Origin: Marinimicrobium locisalis
Lineage (GTDB): Bacteria > Pseudomonadota > Gammaproteobacteria > Pseudomonadales > Cellvibrionaceae
Length of the DNA stretch: 64,000 nt
Assembly: GCF_039822625.1 (NCBI RefSeq)
Contig: NZ_JBDLLG010000021.1
Coordinates: forward strand, 41,162 to 105,161
Direction: 5' to 3'
Each line of letters starts with the position of its first letter. The first letter of the stretch is position 1. The position numbers were made by a program, and so were the translations under genes. A model generated the notes under the pieces. That model was not told where the DNA came from. It saw nothing but the letters and a program-made list of their open reading frames with translations, and did not search any database. Shown here piece by piece: positions 1 to 9,075 of the stretch.

Positions 1-1
1 G

Positions 2-2077
2 TCCGTCCTGTTTGGCAAACCGCCCAAAATGCACCGCACGGCCGAGCGCTACCAGGGGGCCACGCAAAGCTTTGAGACCGCCGAGCTGGACATAAACGAA
101 GCGGCGGAACGGGTGCTTAAGCATCCCTCCGTGGCCAGCAAGAACTTTTTGATTACCATTGGCGACCGCTCGGTGACCGGCATGGTCGCACGGGATCAGA
201 TGGTGGGCCCCTGGCAGGTGCCGGTGGCCGACTGCGCGGTGACCACTGTCAGCTATGACAGTTACAAAGGTGAGGCGATGAGCATGGGGGAGCGTACCCC
301 CACTGCTCTGCTGGATGCCCCCGCCTCCGGGCGCCTCGCCATCGCCGAGGCGATTACCAATATCGCGGCCACTCGCATCGATAAACTGTCGGACATTAAG
401 TTGTCCGCCAACTGGATGTGTGCCGCCGGCCACAAAGGCGAGGATGAAAAGCTTTATCGGACCGTGGAGGCTGTGGGAATGGAGCTGTGCCCGGCGCTGG
501 GCATGACGATCCCGGTGGGTAAGGACTCCATGTCCATGCGCACTGCCTGGCAGGAGGAGCGGGGCCAAAAGGCGGTGACCGCGCCGCTTTCGCTGGTGAT
601 ATCCGCCTTCACCCCGGTGCTGGATGTCCGTCAGACCGTCACGCCTCAGCTGCGTATTGAAGACGGCCAGACCGATGTACTTTTGCTGGATTTGGGCAAC
701 GGCAAAAACCGCCTGGGAGGCTCCATCCTCGCCCAGGTGTACAACCAAGTCGGCGAGACCTCGCCGGACCTGGACGACGCCGCCCAGCTCAAGGGTTTCT
801 TTGAAGCGGTTCAGGCCTCGTTGGCCGAAGGCCAACTGCTTGCCTACCACGACCGCAGTGACGGTGGCCTCTTCGCCACCCTGACGGAGATGATGTTTGC
901 TGGCCACTGCGGCATGGACATTGACCTTTCCGGCATGGGAGAGGAGGCGTTGGCGGTTCTGTTCAGCGAAGAGCCGGGTGCGGTGATTCAGGTTCGCCGG
1001 GAAGACCGAGACGCGGTGCTGAGCCGCTTTGAAAAAGCCGGCGTGGCGGCCCGGGTCATCGGTGAACCCAACGATGAAGACTGGCTGCACATCCGCCAGG
1101 ACGGGGAAATGCTATTTGATCAGTCTCGAGCCATTCTCCAGACCCTTTGGGCGGAAACCAGCTACCGGCTGCAGGCCTTGCGGGATAACCCCGAATGCGC
1201 TCAGCAGGAGTTTGAACAGCTGCTCAGTCACGACTCCGGCCTGAGTGCCGAGCTCAGTTTCGACCCGAGCGAGGACGTCGCCGCCCCCTATATCGCCAAG
1301 GGCGCCCGTCCGGCGGTCGCTGTGCTGCGGGAGCAGGGCGTTAACGGCCAAGTGGAAATGGCCGCGGCCTTTGATCGCGCCGGTTTCCAGGCCGTGGATG
1401 TACACATGAGCGATATCCTTGCTGGTCGTCGTTCCCTGGAAGAGTTCAAGGGCCTGGTGGCCTGTGGCGGTTTTTCCTATGGCGATGTGCTCGGAGCCGG
1501 GGAAGGCTGGGCCAAAACCGTGCTGTTCAATGCTCTGGCCCGGGATCAGTTCTCCGCCTTCTTCGAGCGGGGGGATACCTTTAGCCTGGGCGTGTGCAAC
1601 GGCTGCCAAATGATGTCCAACCTAAAGTCCCTGATTCCGGGAACCGACCACTGGCCCCACTTTGTGCGCAACCGGTCCGAGCAGTTCGAAGCGCGTGTGA
1701 GCCTGGTGCGAGTTGAACAGTCGCCCTCGGTGCTGTTGCAGGGAATGGCTGGTTCCCACTTGCCGGTGGCAGTGGCGCACGGAGAAGGGCGAGCGGAATT
1801 TTCCGGCGCTCAGTTGTCCGAGTGTGATGGCAGCGGATTGGTGTCCGTCCGGTATTTGGACAACGAGCTTAATGTGACTGACCGTTATCCGGCCAACCCG
1901 AACGGGTCGCCCAACGGTATTACCGGTCTGACCAGTAAAGACGGTCGCGCCACCATCATGATGCCGCACCCGGAAAGGGTGTTCCGCACCGTGACTAACT
2001 CCTGGTACCCGGAGTCCTGGGGCGAAGATGGCCCCTGGCTGCGACTGTTCCGCAACGCCCGGGTGTTTGTCGGTTAA
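2..2077 (+). CDS. purL: Phosphoribosylformylglycinamidine synthase, C-terminal part (5' end outside window)
   Basis: Large-type PurL converts FGAR, glutamine and ATP to FGAM in purine biosynthesis. The frame is open from base 2, so about 691 C-terminal residues of a protein normally near 1,290 are present. Visible are the second PurM-like synthetase half (VGKDSMSM; AYHDRSDGGL) and a C-terminal class I glutamine amidotransferase domain: the nucleophile elbow GVCNGCQ carries the catalytic Cys, and MPHPERV near the end carries the His and Glu. The gene ends at a TAA with a separate downstream lipoprotein gene. No frame damage is seen. Family assignment is secure; only the N-terminus is missing because of the window edge. 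Confidence 0.97.
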   Translation, partial: SVLFGKPPKMHRTAERYQGATQSFETAELDINEAAERVLKHPSVASKNFLITIGDRSVTGMVARDQMVGPWQVPVADCAVTTVSYDSYKGEAMSMGERTPTALLDAPASGRLAIAEAITNIAATRIDKLSDIKLSANWMCAAGHKGEDEKLYRTVEAVGMELCPALGMTIPVGKDSMSMRTAWQEERGQKAVTAPLSLVISAFTPVLDVRQTVTPQLRIEDGQTDVLLLDLGNGKNRLGGSILAQVYNQVGETSPDLDDAAQLKGFFEAVQASLAEGQLLAYHDRSDGGLFATLTEMMFAGHCGMDIDLSGMGEEALAVLFSEEPGAVIQVRREDRDAVLSRFEKAGVAARVIGEPNDEDWLHIRQDGEMLFDQSRAILQTLWAETSYRLQALRDNPECAQQEFEQLLSHDSGLSAELSFDPSEDVAAPYIAKGARPAVAVLREQGVNGQVEMAAAFDRAGFQAVDVHMSDILAGRRSLEEFKGLVACGGFSYGDVLGAGEGWAKTVLFNALARDQFSAFFERGDTFSLGVCNGCQMMSNLKSLIPGTDHWPHFVRNRSEQFEARVSLVRVEQSPSVLLQGMAGSHLPVAVAHGEGRAEFSGAQLSECDGSGLVSVRYLDNELNVTDRYPANPNGSPNGITGLTSKDGRATIMMPHPERVFRTVTNSWYPESWGEDGPWLRLFRNARVFVG

Positions 2078-2175
2078 ACGTTACGGACTGCGGGCCGAAG
2101 AAGGCTCGCATGTGTTAAGTCACTCGTTTGTAAATTCAGGTTAATAGCAAGTCATTAAAGAGAAGGAAAGCGATT

Positions 2176-2844
2176 ATGCAAAGGCAGCGGTTGATGGGCA
2201 TGGCTCGGCTGGTCTGCCTGGGGGTTCTGGTATGGGGGCTTCAGGCCTGTACCACTACCGAGGAAAAGCCAGAATCGGAGGCGGCGGAGGATAAGCCCGC
2301 CCGGACCGATTCCTCCGAAGTTCCCGAGGAAGCCTGGCTGGACCCCCGGCTGGATGGAGTGTTTGTGGTGCCCGGGGTGGATTTTGGTCGCTACCAGGCA
2401 TTGTTGGCTCCCCCTTTGAATCTCGACCAGTGGCGCCCGGTCGGCAAGGAGCTGCCGCTGAAGGAGCTTAACCGTAACGACGAGCAGTTTATACGCCAGA
2501 CTTATACCGAAACCTTGGTCCATACCCTGGTGATGCAGGGCGGGTACGAGCTGGCCATGGAGCCGGGCCCCGGGGTGCTTGAGGTTCGCGGAAGGCTCCA
2601 GCAGGGGCTTCAGGGCTCCGATGAAGGCGGTTTGCCCCGAGGAGCCGTGGTGATGTTGCTCACCCTGGACCTGCACGATTCCGAATCCGGCGAGTTGGTG
2701 GCGGCCCTGAGCGATCGTCAACCACTGGCTCGTTCGATCAACGAGCGAGCCAGCCAGTTGACGGCCATGAAGATACAGCAGGCATTTATCAATTGGATGG
2801 AGTGGTTTCGCCGAGAGCTAGATATGTTGCGCTCGGACGACTGA
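2176..2844 (+). CDS. Predicted outer-membrane lipoprotein (DUF3313-like)
   Basis: A 222-residue exported lipoprotein. Residues 1-25 form a signal peptide ending in a lipobox (GLQAC) that would be cut before Cys25. An acidic, low-complexity linker follows, then one compact domain containing DPRLDGVFVVPGVDF and repeated beta-like segments. Organisation and length recall the DUF3313 lipoprotein group, but that is a resemblance by eye. A start with the GAGAAGGAA ribosome site just upstream (about 2160-2169) fits well. The gene stands alone and is closed by a strong bidirectional terminator. Function unknown. Confidence 0.8.
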   Translation: MQRQRLMGMARLVCLGVLVWGLQACTTTEEKPESEAAEDKPARTDSSEVPEEAWLDPRLDGVFVVPGVDFGRYQALLAPPLNLDQWRPVGKELPLKELNRNDEQFIRQTYTETLVHTLVMQGGYELAMEPGPGVLEVRGRLQQGLQGSDEGGLPRGAVVMLLTLDLHDSESGELVAALSDRQPLARSINERASQLTAMKIQQAFINWMEWFRRELDMLRSDD

Positions 2845-2862
2845 ACCGGGAAAACGGACCAT

Positions 2863-2896
2863 AAAAAAGGGCGATCCATCGGATCGCCCTTTTTTT
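2863..2896. terminator. Bidirectional intrinsic terminator
   Basis: Perfect 9-bp stem GGGCGATCC / GGATCGCCC with a 3-base loop, an A-tract on the left and a seven-T tract on the right. It lies between the convergent lipoprotein and universal stress protein genes, so it can end transcription from both sides. Confidence 0.93.
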
Positions 2897-2918
2897 GTGC
2901 TGGGAAAACCTCGAGGGG

Positions 2919-3740
2919 TTACTCGTGGTTAATCACCATTACATCGTCATCCAGCGCGGCAATCAGGCGCTCGGCGGTGTTGCCTCGGCGAGAGGTGGTC
3001 ATGCCATTTTGACCAAGCGTGCCCATTACCACCAGGTCCGCGTTCACTTGCTCGGCCACCTTGGCCACCACTTCAGAGGTGTAGCCGTTATCCACGTGGA
3101 TACGCTCCTGGGGCAGGTCGGTTTCCCGCACCAGACGACCCCGATCCGGGTAGTGCATGGAATCCAGGTAGCCGTTCACTACATGGAGCTCCGCGTTGTA
3201 GAGCTGAGCGTAGTGGCGAGCCTGTTCAAGAATGATTTTGTTGAGCTCGCGCTGGACATCCCGCTGAGCCTGGAAGTTGACGGCCGCGAGGATAACCTTG
3301 CGAGCCTCTTTGGCGCCGGGGCGAATCAGTACCACCGGGCAGTGCGCGCCTTTAAGTAGCTCCCACTTGGATTCGGTGAAGGTAAAGCGGGTGTAATTGA
3401 CCTTGGCGTGGACGGGCAGGTAGATCAGGTCAGCACTGAAACGTTTGGCGGACTGCATAATGGAGGTCTGCCATTCGCTCGACCAGGAAACTTCGATCAT
3501 GTACTCAATGCCCGCCTCTTCCAGCGGCTTCTTGATCATGTCGTCGAACCAGCGTTGGTCGCGGAACAGTTTGTCGTTGCTCGCTCGGGTGTCGACAGCA
3601 TCGCCGTCCACGGCCACGAATACGTACACAAAAGGCTTAACTTCGAGTAGCTTGGCGGTCACCGCCACGCGCTCCAAAGCAATGTGTTGCTCGTCGTTGG
3701 GGTCGACAACGACAAAAATCTTCTGCTGAGGGGTTGTCAT
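2919..3740 (-). CDS. Tandem-domain universal stress protein (UspE-like)
   Basis: A 273-residue cytoplasmic protein with two consecutive Usp domains (about 8-140 and 148-272). The second ends with the classical ATP-binding pattern GTLGQNGMTTSRRGNTAERL, the G-2x-G-9x-G(S/T) signature; the first is degenerate, as is usual in UspE-type tandem proteins. The length is a little short for E. coli UspE (about 315). The gene is monocistronic and convergent with the lipoprotein gene. Proteins of this kind bind nucleotides and act in stress resistance and motility; the precise role here cannot be read from sequence. Confidence 0.87.
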   Translation of the reverse strand: MTTPQQKIFVVVDPNDEQHIALERVAVTAKLLEVKPFVYVFVAVDGDAVDTRASNDKLFRDQRWFDDMIKKPLEEAGIEYMIEVSWSSEWQTSIMQSAKRFSADLIYLPVHAKVNYTRFTFTESKWELLKGAHCPVVLIRPGAKEARKVILAAVNFQAQRDVQRELNKIILEQARHYAQLYNAELHVVNGYLDSMHYPDRGRLVRETDLPQERIHVDNGYTSEVVAKVAEQVNADLVVMGTLGQNGMTTSRRGNTAERLIAALDDDVMVINHE

Positions 3741-3906
3741 AGTGGCTCCTGCTGAGGTTCCTGTTCAATTCTGTGATTATTAGAAAGGCTTAGCATAGCA
3801 ATCACGGAAATGTTTTTACAGCGAAAATTATCCCGCTGCTCATGGGGTTAGCGCCGATTTTGCTTTATCATAGTGTTAACTCTGCACTGATATAGGAGAG
3901 ATAGCT

Positions 3907-4041
3907 ATGCCCAATGACAAACAGTGGCAGCGCCGCACCGATGATTGGGTCAAGGCCAGCCATGAATCCCGCAAACGCAAGGAGGAGGCCCGCCGGCGCC
4001 GCAGCTCGGAGCCGACTCAGCGCAGCGGGCCCGTCCGCTAG
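3907..4041 (+). CDS. Small basic protein, 44 residues, unknown
   Basis: A short gene with a clear ribosome site (ATAGGAGAG, 3891-3898) eight bases before ATG. The product begins MPNDKQWQRR and is dominated by Arg, Lys and Glu with no hydrophobic segment, so it should be a soluble, highly charged peptide. It has no recognisable domain. It sits alone between the divergent usp gene and the convergent rnt gene. The good start signals and strong codon composition support a real gene, but there is no homology evidence available here. Confidence 0.6.
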   Translation: MPNDKQWQRRTDDWVKASHESRKRKEEARRRRSSEPTQRSGPVR

Positions 4042-4061
4042 CGGCTTAGTCCATTGGTCTC

Positions 4062-4736
4062 TCAGTCTTCCTGATCCTGGGCCGTACCCGGTAGCGGTGG
4101 GGTCCAGCCTCCCAGTTGTTTCCACTCATTGACGATGTAGCAGAACAGGTCGGCGGTTTTCTCGGCGTCGTAAGCGGCGCTGTGGGCTTCGCTGTTGCTG
4201 AACTCGATACCCGCTATTCGGCAGGCTTTGGCCAACACCGTCTGGCCGCAGGCCAGCCCCGCCAGCGTGGCGGTATCAAAGCAGGAAAAGGGGTGAAAGG
4301 GGTTGCGCTTGACCCCGCAGCGGGCCACGGCGGCGTTGACAAAGCCCAAGTCAAAATGCGCGTTGTGGGCCACCATCACCGCCCGGGTGCACCCATGGGC
4401 CCTCACGGACTTGCGAATCGCCCGCATTAGCTCGGGCATAACCATGGATTCGGGCTCGGCGGGGCGGTCCGGGCTTTCCGGGTCGATGCCGGTAAAATCC
4501 AGGGCGGCTTGCTCGATATTGGCGCCCTCGAATGGGTCGACGTGGAAGTCGAAGGTTTCATCCCGCCGCAAGGTGCCGTCCTCGTCCATGGTCAGGGTGA
4601 CCGCGGCAATCTCCAGCAGAGCATCGGTCAGGGCGTTAAAGCCCCCGGTCTCTACGTCGACCACCACCGGTAGGTAGCCGCGAAAGCGGCTCGCCATGGG
4701 GGAGTTGGGGTCTTTGGCGGCTTCCGGCTGATTCAC
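4062..4736 (-). CDS. rnt: Ribonuclease T
   Basis: DEDDh-family 3'-5' exoribonuclease that trims the 3' ends of tRNAs and 5S/23S rRNA. The 224-residue protein is full length. The catalytic residues are visible in order: Asp and Glu in VVDVETGGFN, Asp in AHNAHFDLGF, and His/Asp in HSAAYDAEKTADLF. The start overlaps the end of pyrC by four bases (ATGA), so the two are translationally coupled. The pyrC-rnt-motY neighbourhood is conserved in Pseudomonas-like genomes. Confidence 0.95.
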   Translation of the reverse strand: MNQPEAAKDPNSPMASRFRGYLPVVVDVETGGFNALTDALLEIAAVTLTMDEDGTLRRDETFDFHVDPFEGANIEQAALDFTGIDPESPDRPAEPESMVMPELMRAIRKSVRAHGCTRAVMVAHNAHFDLGFVNAAVARCGVKRNPFHPFSCFDTATLAGLACGQTVLAKACRIAGIEFSNSEAHSAAYDAEKTADLFCYIVNEWKQLGGWTPPLPGTAQDQED

Positions 4737-5794
4737 TGGGACCTCGTCTCGCCCGGAGTAGTCAAACGCCAGCTTAGGCTCTCGCCCGCCCCGAGGGGCA
4801 CCAGCTTGTCTTCACCCATGGTCAGAGCCTCGGGCAGGGTCCACTCCTCTCGGCGCAGGGTAACCGAGTCGGTGTTGCGGGGTAGACCGTAAAAGTCGGG
4901 GCCGAAGTGCCCGGCAAAGGCTTCCAGCTTGTCCAGCGCGCCGGCCCGCTCAAAGGCTTCGGCATAGAGCTCAATGGCGGCGTGGGCGGTGTAGCAGCCG
5001 GCACAGCCACAGCTGGATTCCTTTTTGCTCTTGATATGAGGGGCCGAGTCCGTCCCCAGGAAAAACTTGGGGTTGCCGCTGGTCGCCGCTTCTATCAGTG
5101 CCTGCTGGTGCCGGTTGCGCTTGAGGATCGGCAGGCAGTAGTAATGCGGGCGAATGCCCCCCACCAACATGTGGTTGCGGTTGTACAGCAGATGGTGGGC
5201 GGTAATGGTGGCGGCCACGCGCTCGCCGGCCTCTTGAACAAAGTCGGCCGAATCCGCCGTGGTAATGTGCTCCAGCACCGTATACAGACCCGGAAAGTCG
5301 GCGACCAGGCGGCTGAAGGTCCGCTCCAGAAAGGTTTTTTCCCGGTCGAATATGTCGATGTCGCTGTCGGTGACCTCCCCGTGCACCAGAAAGCGCAACC
5401 CTTCCCGCTCCATCGCCTCCAGTACTGGGTAAAGGCCGTTAATGTCGGTCACCCCGGAGTCGGAATTGGTGGTGGCGCCGGCGGGGTATAGCTTGCAGGC
5501 CACCACGCCGGCCGCCTTGGCGGCGCGAATATCATCGGCGGTCGTCCGGTCGGTGAGGTACAGCACCATCAGCGGTTCGAACGCCCGGCCCGGGGGCAGG
5601 GCCGCCAGAATCCGCTCCCGATAGGCGTTGGCCATGTCCGCAGTGGTGACCGGGGGTACCAGATTGGGCATCACAATGGCCCGGCGGAACTGGGCGGAGG
5701 CATCGGCCACGGTGCGGGGCAGGGCATCGCCATCGCGCAGGTGGATATGCCAGTCGTCGGGGCGGGTGAGGGTCAGTTGCTGAGTCATGGACAC
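4733..5794 (-). CDS. pyrC: Dihydroorotase
   Basis: Zinc amidohydrolase of pyrimidine biosynthesis (carbamoyl-aspartate to dihydroorotate). The 353-residue length is typical of class II PyrC. Metal ligands are present: HxH in DWHIHLRDG, the Lys that is normally carboxylated in CKLYPAGATTNSDSGV, His in LVHGEVTDSD and LEHITTADSADF, and Asp in LGTDSAPH. MTQQL six bases inside is an alternative start. It is the upstream gene of a two-gene minus-strand operon with rnt. Confidence 0.96.
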   Translation of the reverse strand: MSMTQQLTLTRPDDWHIHLRDGDALPRTVADASAQFRRAIVMPNLVPPVTTADMANAYRERILAALPPGRAFEPLMVLYLTDRTTADDIRAAKAAGVVACKLYPAGATTNSDSGVTDINGLYPVLEAMEREGLRFLVHGEVTDSDIDIFDREKTFLERTFSRLVADFPGLYTVLEHITTADSADFVQEAGERVAATITAHHLLYNRNHMLVGGIRPHYYCLPILKRNRHQQALIEAATSGNPKFFLGTDSAPHIKSKKESSCGCAGCYTAHAAIELYAEAFERAGALDKLEAFAGHFGPDFYGLPRNTDSVTLRREEWTLPEALTMGEDKLVPLGAGESLSWRLTTPGETRSQ

Positions 5795-5932
5795 CGCTTG
5801 GTTTGGGCTGGATTGAATCTAAGTGCGCGCATGCTACCAAAATTGCCGTTAAAGCGCAGCCACCGCGGGCCGATACAGCCTCTATGAGCCCAATTGTTTC
5901 AGTGGGCCGACGTTGAATGAGGGCGAGAGTTG

Positions 5933-6844
5933 ATGAGAGCGTTAGGCCAAAGTCTGCGGCGCGCGAAGTGGCTGGTGCTGTGCTCGCTGATGGTAGCGGC
6001 CACGGGGGCGCGTGCGGAAGTGTTTGGCGGCCCGGTTGCCGATGCCCGCTGGGAGCTGGACGCCTCCATCTTCGAGTGCCGGCTTTCCCACTCCATCCCT
6101 CGATTTGGAGAGGCCGTATTTGCCCGGCGTGCGGGCGAGTCGCAGCGCTTTGTGCTCAGGCAGAACAATCGTTTTCTGGCCACGGGCGAAGCCCGCGTCC
6201 GCGTCGAGCACCCGGTGTGGCGCGAAACCGCCAGCGCCGAACCCCTGGGCCCGGTGGAGGTTCAGCTTGGCGCGCAAGCCGTTACCACTGATTGGCGATA
6301 TTCCCAACGGCTCGCCGCCGAGCTGCGTGAAGGGCGGCGGCTGGTGTTCACGCGCGAGCCCTGGCACAGCCGGGAGACGCCGGTGGAGGTTATCGTGGCC
6401 CCGGTGGGCTTTCGAGCCGGTATCGACGCCTTCCACGCTTGCCTGCAGGACTTGCTGCCGGTGAATTTTGACCAAGTGGAGCGTACTTCCCTGAGTTTTC
6501 CGAAAGGGGCGCGGGAATTGCCAGAAGAGGAAGTGGAAAAACTGGAGCCCGTACTGCTCTACGCCCAAGCCGACCGGCGAGTGGACCGGGTGTATGTGGA
6601 TGGCCATACCGACGGGGTGGGACTGAGGGCCGAAAATCTCGAATTGTCCCGGGAGCGGGCGGAAATGGTGACCGAGTACCTCGTGGACCGGGGCATTCCC
6701 GAGCGCCAAATAACCACCCGATGGCACGGCGAGCGCTATCCAGTGGCGACTAACCAAACGGCGGAAGGCCGGGAGGAAAACCGCCGGGTGACCATTCGTC
6801 TGGAGCGCTCCGGGCAATCCACCACCACCGCCCGCGCACCTTGA
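5933..6844 (+). CDS. motY: Flagellar sodium-motor T-ring protein MotY (OmpA-family C-terminus)
   Basis: A 303-residue periplasmic protein with a signal peptide (cleaved near ARAEV, residue 30), an N-terminal domain of about 130 residues, and a C-terminal OmpA-like peptidoglycan-binding domain (about 200-295) with the signature VDGHTDGVGLRAENLELSRER. MotY forms the T ring that anchors Na+-driven PomAB-type stators. Position next to pyrC and rnt matches Pseudomonas motY. ATG at 5933 is preferred to the TTG three bases upstream. A generic OmpA-family lipoprotein is the only alternative and is less likely given the N-terminal domain and context. Confidence 0.88.
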   Translation: MRALGQSLRRAKWLVLCSLMVAATGARAEVFGGPVADARWELDASIFECRLSHSIPRFGEAVFARRAGESQRFVLRQNNRFLATGEARVRVEHPVWRETASAEPLGPVEVQLGAQAVTTDWRYSQRLAAELREGRRLVFTREPWHSRETPVEVIVAPVGFRAGIDAFHACLQDLLPVNFDQVERTSLSFPKGARELPEEEVEKLEPVLLYAQADRRVDRVYVDGHTDGVGLRAENLELSRERAEMVTEYLVDRGIPERQITTRWHGERYPVATNQTAEGREENRRVTIRLERSGQSTTTARAP

Positions 6845-7058
6845 TCTGGGGGCGCCCCGCCCCAACCATCCCATTAACGAGTTGAATCGCGAAACCACCG
6901 CTATCCCGTGCGGTGGCGTTGCGGTGGCTGGGGAATTTATGGCGCCACCTCCGGTCCAAGTGGGCCGGTTGACGCTATGTGGCGTTGTCAAAGGCCCGCG
7001 ACGCCCGTTTGCTTTCCAGTCACTTTCATTTTGCCGTAATGATCAAGAGGAATCTTTC

Positions 7059-8447
7059 ATGCCCCAGATCGGTTTTCGTCATTCGTTGATGGTGTATTTG
7101 ACGAGCCTGCTGTGCCTATTGGTGCTCACCGCACCGGCTCAGGCGCGCTCTTTGCCCGACTTTACCGAGCTCGTGGAAGACCAATCCCCCGCGGTGGTCA
7201 AAATTACCACTCAGGGACGGGTCGAGGCGGGCGGCCGCACCCCCTACCGTGAAGATATCCCCGAAATGTTCCGGGAATTCTTCGAGCGCCGCATGCCCCA
7301 GGAGCGCGACGTACGCTCCATGGGCTCCGGTTTCGTGATTTCCGAAGACGGCTACATTCTGACCAACTACCACGTGGTTGAGGATGCCGAAAACATTTAT
7401 GTTCGCCTGATCGACCGGCGCGAGTTTACCGCCGATGTTATCGGGTCCGATCCCCGCTCGGACCTGGCGTTGCTAAAAGTCGACGCGCAAGACTTGCCTT
7501 ACCTGCGCTTTGCCGACTCGGACGAGGTGAAAGTAGGGCAGTGGGTGCTGGCCATCGGCTCGCCCTTTGGCCTGGATTACTCGGTCAGCTCCGGTATCGT
7601 CAGCGCCATCGGCCGCAGCATTCCGAGCCCCACGAACGATACCTATGTGCCGTTTATTCAGACCGACGTGGCCATCAATCCGGGTAACTCCGGCGGGCCG
7701 CTGTTCAACCTCGATGGCGAAGTGGTGGGCATCAACTCCCAGATCTACACCCGCTCGGGCGGTTCGATCGGGCTGTCGTTCGCGATCCCCGCCAGCTTGG
7801 CAAAAGACGTGGTGGCACAGTTGAAGGAAGGCGGGCGCGTCGAGCGCGGCTGGTTGGGTGTGATGATTCAGGAAGTCAGCCGAGACCTGGCCAGCTCCTT
7901 CGGGCTGCGCCGGCCCGTGGGCGCCCTGATCACCAATATGGACCCGGAGGGGCCGGCGGCTCAGTCCGGTCTGGAAGTGGGCGATATCATCCTGGAATAC
8001 AACGGTCGGGAAGTGGGCGAGTCCGCTGACCTGCCGCCCATGGTGGGGCGCACAAAGCCCGGCTCGGAGGTTCCGATGGTGGTGATGCGCCGGGGTGAGA
8101 AGCGCACCGTTGATGTGGAAATTGGGCTGCTGCCCGATCGGGACGGCCAGGTCGCCAGCGCCTCGCCGGACTCCTCGTCCTCAGGGGATCCCTTGGGCCT
8201 GCAAGTGGAAGGGCTGCCCTCCGATGCCGAAGAGCGGGGTGTGTTGGTCAAGCAAGTGGCCAGAAGCAGCGCCGCCGCCCGCGCCGGCCTGCGCCCGGGT
8301 GATGTCATTACCCAGTTGGGCTACGAGCACGTTGACTCGGTCAGCGACTACCGCAAACTCGTTCGAGACCTGCCCAAAGACGAGCCGATCGCCGTGCGCT
8401 TCCTGCGCCAAGGCCAGCCGGCGTTCACCACCCTCAAGATTGAGTAG
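7059..8447 (+). CDS. mucD: Periplasmic serine protease, DegP/MucD family
   Basis: HtrA-type envelope protease with two PDZ domains. ATG at 7059 follows an AGAGGAA ribosome site and gives a 462-residue protein with a signal peptide ending APAQA; the frame extends upstream but has no better start. The catalytic triad is His105 (TNYHVVED), Asp135 (RSDLALLKVD) and Ser211 (NPGNSGGPLF). PDZ1 spans roughly 265-350 and PDZ2 roughly 375-455. In Pseudomonas mucD is followed directly by lepA; here a two-gene insertion separates them and the last 76 bp around the mucD stop are repeated beyond the insert. It degrades misfolded envelope proteins and tunes the envelope stress response. Confidence 0.95.
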   Translation: MPQIGFRHSLMVYLTSLLCLLVLTAPAQARSLPDFTELVEDQSPAVVKITTQGRVEAGGRTPYREDIPEMFREFFERRMPQERDVRSMGSGFVISEDGYILTNYHVVEDAENIYVRLIDRREFTADVIGSDPRSDLALLKVDAQDLPYLRFADSDEVKVGQWVLAIGSPFGLDYSVSSGIVSAIGRSIPSPTNDTYVPFIQTDVAINPGNSGGPLFNLDGEVVGINSQIYTRSGGSIGLSFAIPASLAKDVVAQLKEGGRVERGWLGVMIQEVSRDLASSFGLRRPVGALITNMDPEGPAAQSGLEVGDIILEYNGREVGESADLPPMVGRTKPGSEVPMVVMRRGEKRTVDVEIGLLPDRDGQVASASPDSSSSGDPLGLQVEGLPSDAEERGVLVKQVARSSAAARAGLRPGDVITQLGYEHVDSVSDYRKLVRDLPKDEPIAVRFLRQGQPAFTTLKIE

Positions 8448-8466
8448 CTTGTCATGGCCCGGCCCT
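8391..8466 (+). repeat. 76-bp exact direct repeat, left copy (mucD 3' end)
   Basis: Starts GCCGTGCGCTTCCTGCGCC and runs through the mucD stop codon into the terminator. It is repeated without mismatch at 10393-10468, 2,002 bp downstream, so the two copies bracket the two minus-strand genes at 8548-10022. Confidence 0.95.
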
Positions 8467-8480
8467 GCGCCGGGCCGTTT
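8456..8480 (+). terminator. mucD terminator candidate
   Basis: GGCCCGGC / GCCGGGCC stem of eight base pairs with a five-base loop, followed by GTTTC. The stem is strong but the T-tract is short, so termination efficiency is uncertain. Confidence 0.5.
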
Positions 8481-8547
8481 CTCCGCCCCTAACCGGATGG
8501 GGGCCGGTAGCGTATAACAGTAGGCTCTCGGCCTGTATGAATGGCTA

Positions 8548-9075
8548 TTAAGGCTCGTTTTCCAGAATTCTGTGTACCCGCTCCAACTCCTCTCTACTTA
8601 AGTTGTCCAAGCTTCGCGCTACTCTGGGGTCATTACAATACGCCATTTTTTGGGCCCAGATGCTTTGGTTGATCCGGTTAATATCTACCAACTTGGTCTC
8701 GTTGCACTGGACGTAGCCGGCCTCCTTGAACTGATTTTGCCAGTAGGCTTTCGTGCCTATGGTACCGATAATAAGCAGTGCTGTGGCCGCAAGCATCATG
8801 TAGCCACTGGCGGTAAGGGCCTTCTTGTACGCTGTGGGATGGCTCTGGGCAAATGGAAGGCCGAAGGAAAAAACAAGAAGGCCCACTCCGGCTACAATCG
8901 AACCGGGCCAGTAACCATGTGTCGTCCTCATTACCACCACGGAATAGCCGTGGGATAGCATTGTGTGCTGCTCCCCCAGCTCAAGGACTAACCAGTAAGC
9001 CGGCGGAGCGATCAGGAAGATGCCTATGCTGAAAAGCAGAAAGAGGGCGCCTATCTTCTTTAACGTTAAAACCAT
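8548..9075 (-). CDS. Small multi-pass membrane protein, unknown (possible immunity partner)
   Basis: A 175-residue protein with four hydrophobic segments (about 10-30, 55-75, 87-107 and shorter) and a soluble C-terminal tail of about 70 residues containing two Cys. It overlaps the end of the upstream gene by ten bases, so the two are translationally coupled. I do not recognise a family. A small polytopic protein coupled to a larger protein with a hydrophobic pore-like segment is the arrangement of many membrane-targeting toxin/immunity pairs; that is inference from architecture only. Both genes are AT-richer than mucD and lepA, in keeping with later arrival. Confidence 0.7.
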   Translation of the reverse strand: MVLTLKKIGALFLLFSIGIFLIAPPAYWLVLELGEQHTMLSHGYSVVVMRTTHGYWPGSIVAGVGLLVFSFGLPFAQSHPTAYKKALTASGYMMLAATALLIIGTIGTKAYWQNQFKEAGYVQCNETKLVDINRINQSIWAQKMAYCNDPRVARSLDNLSREELERVHRILENEP

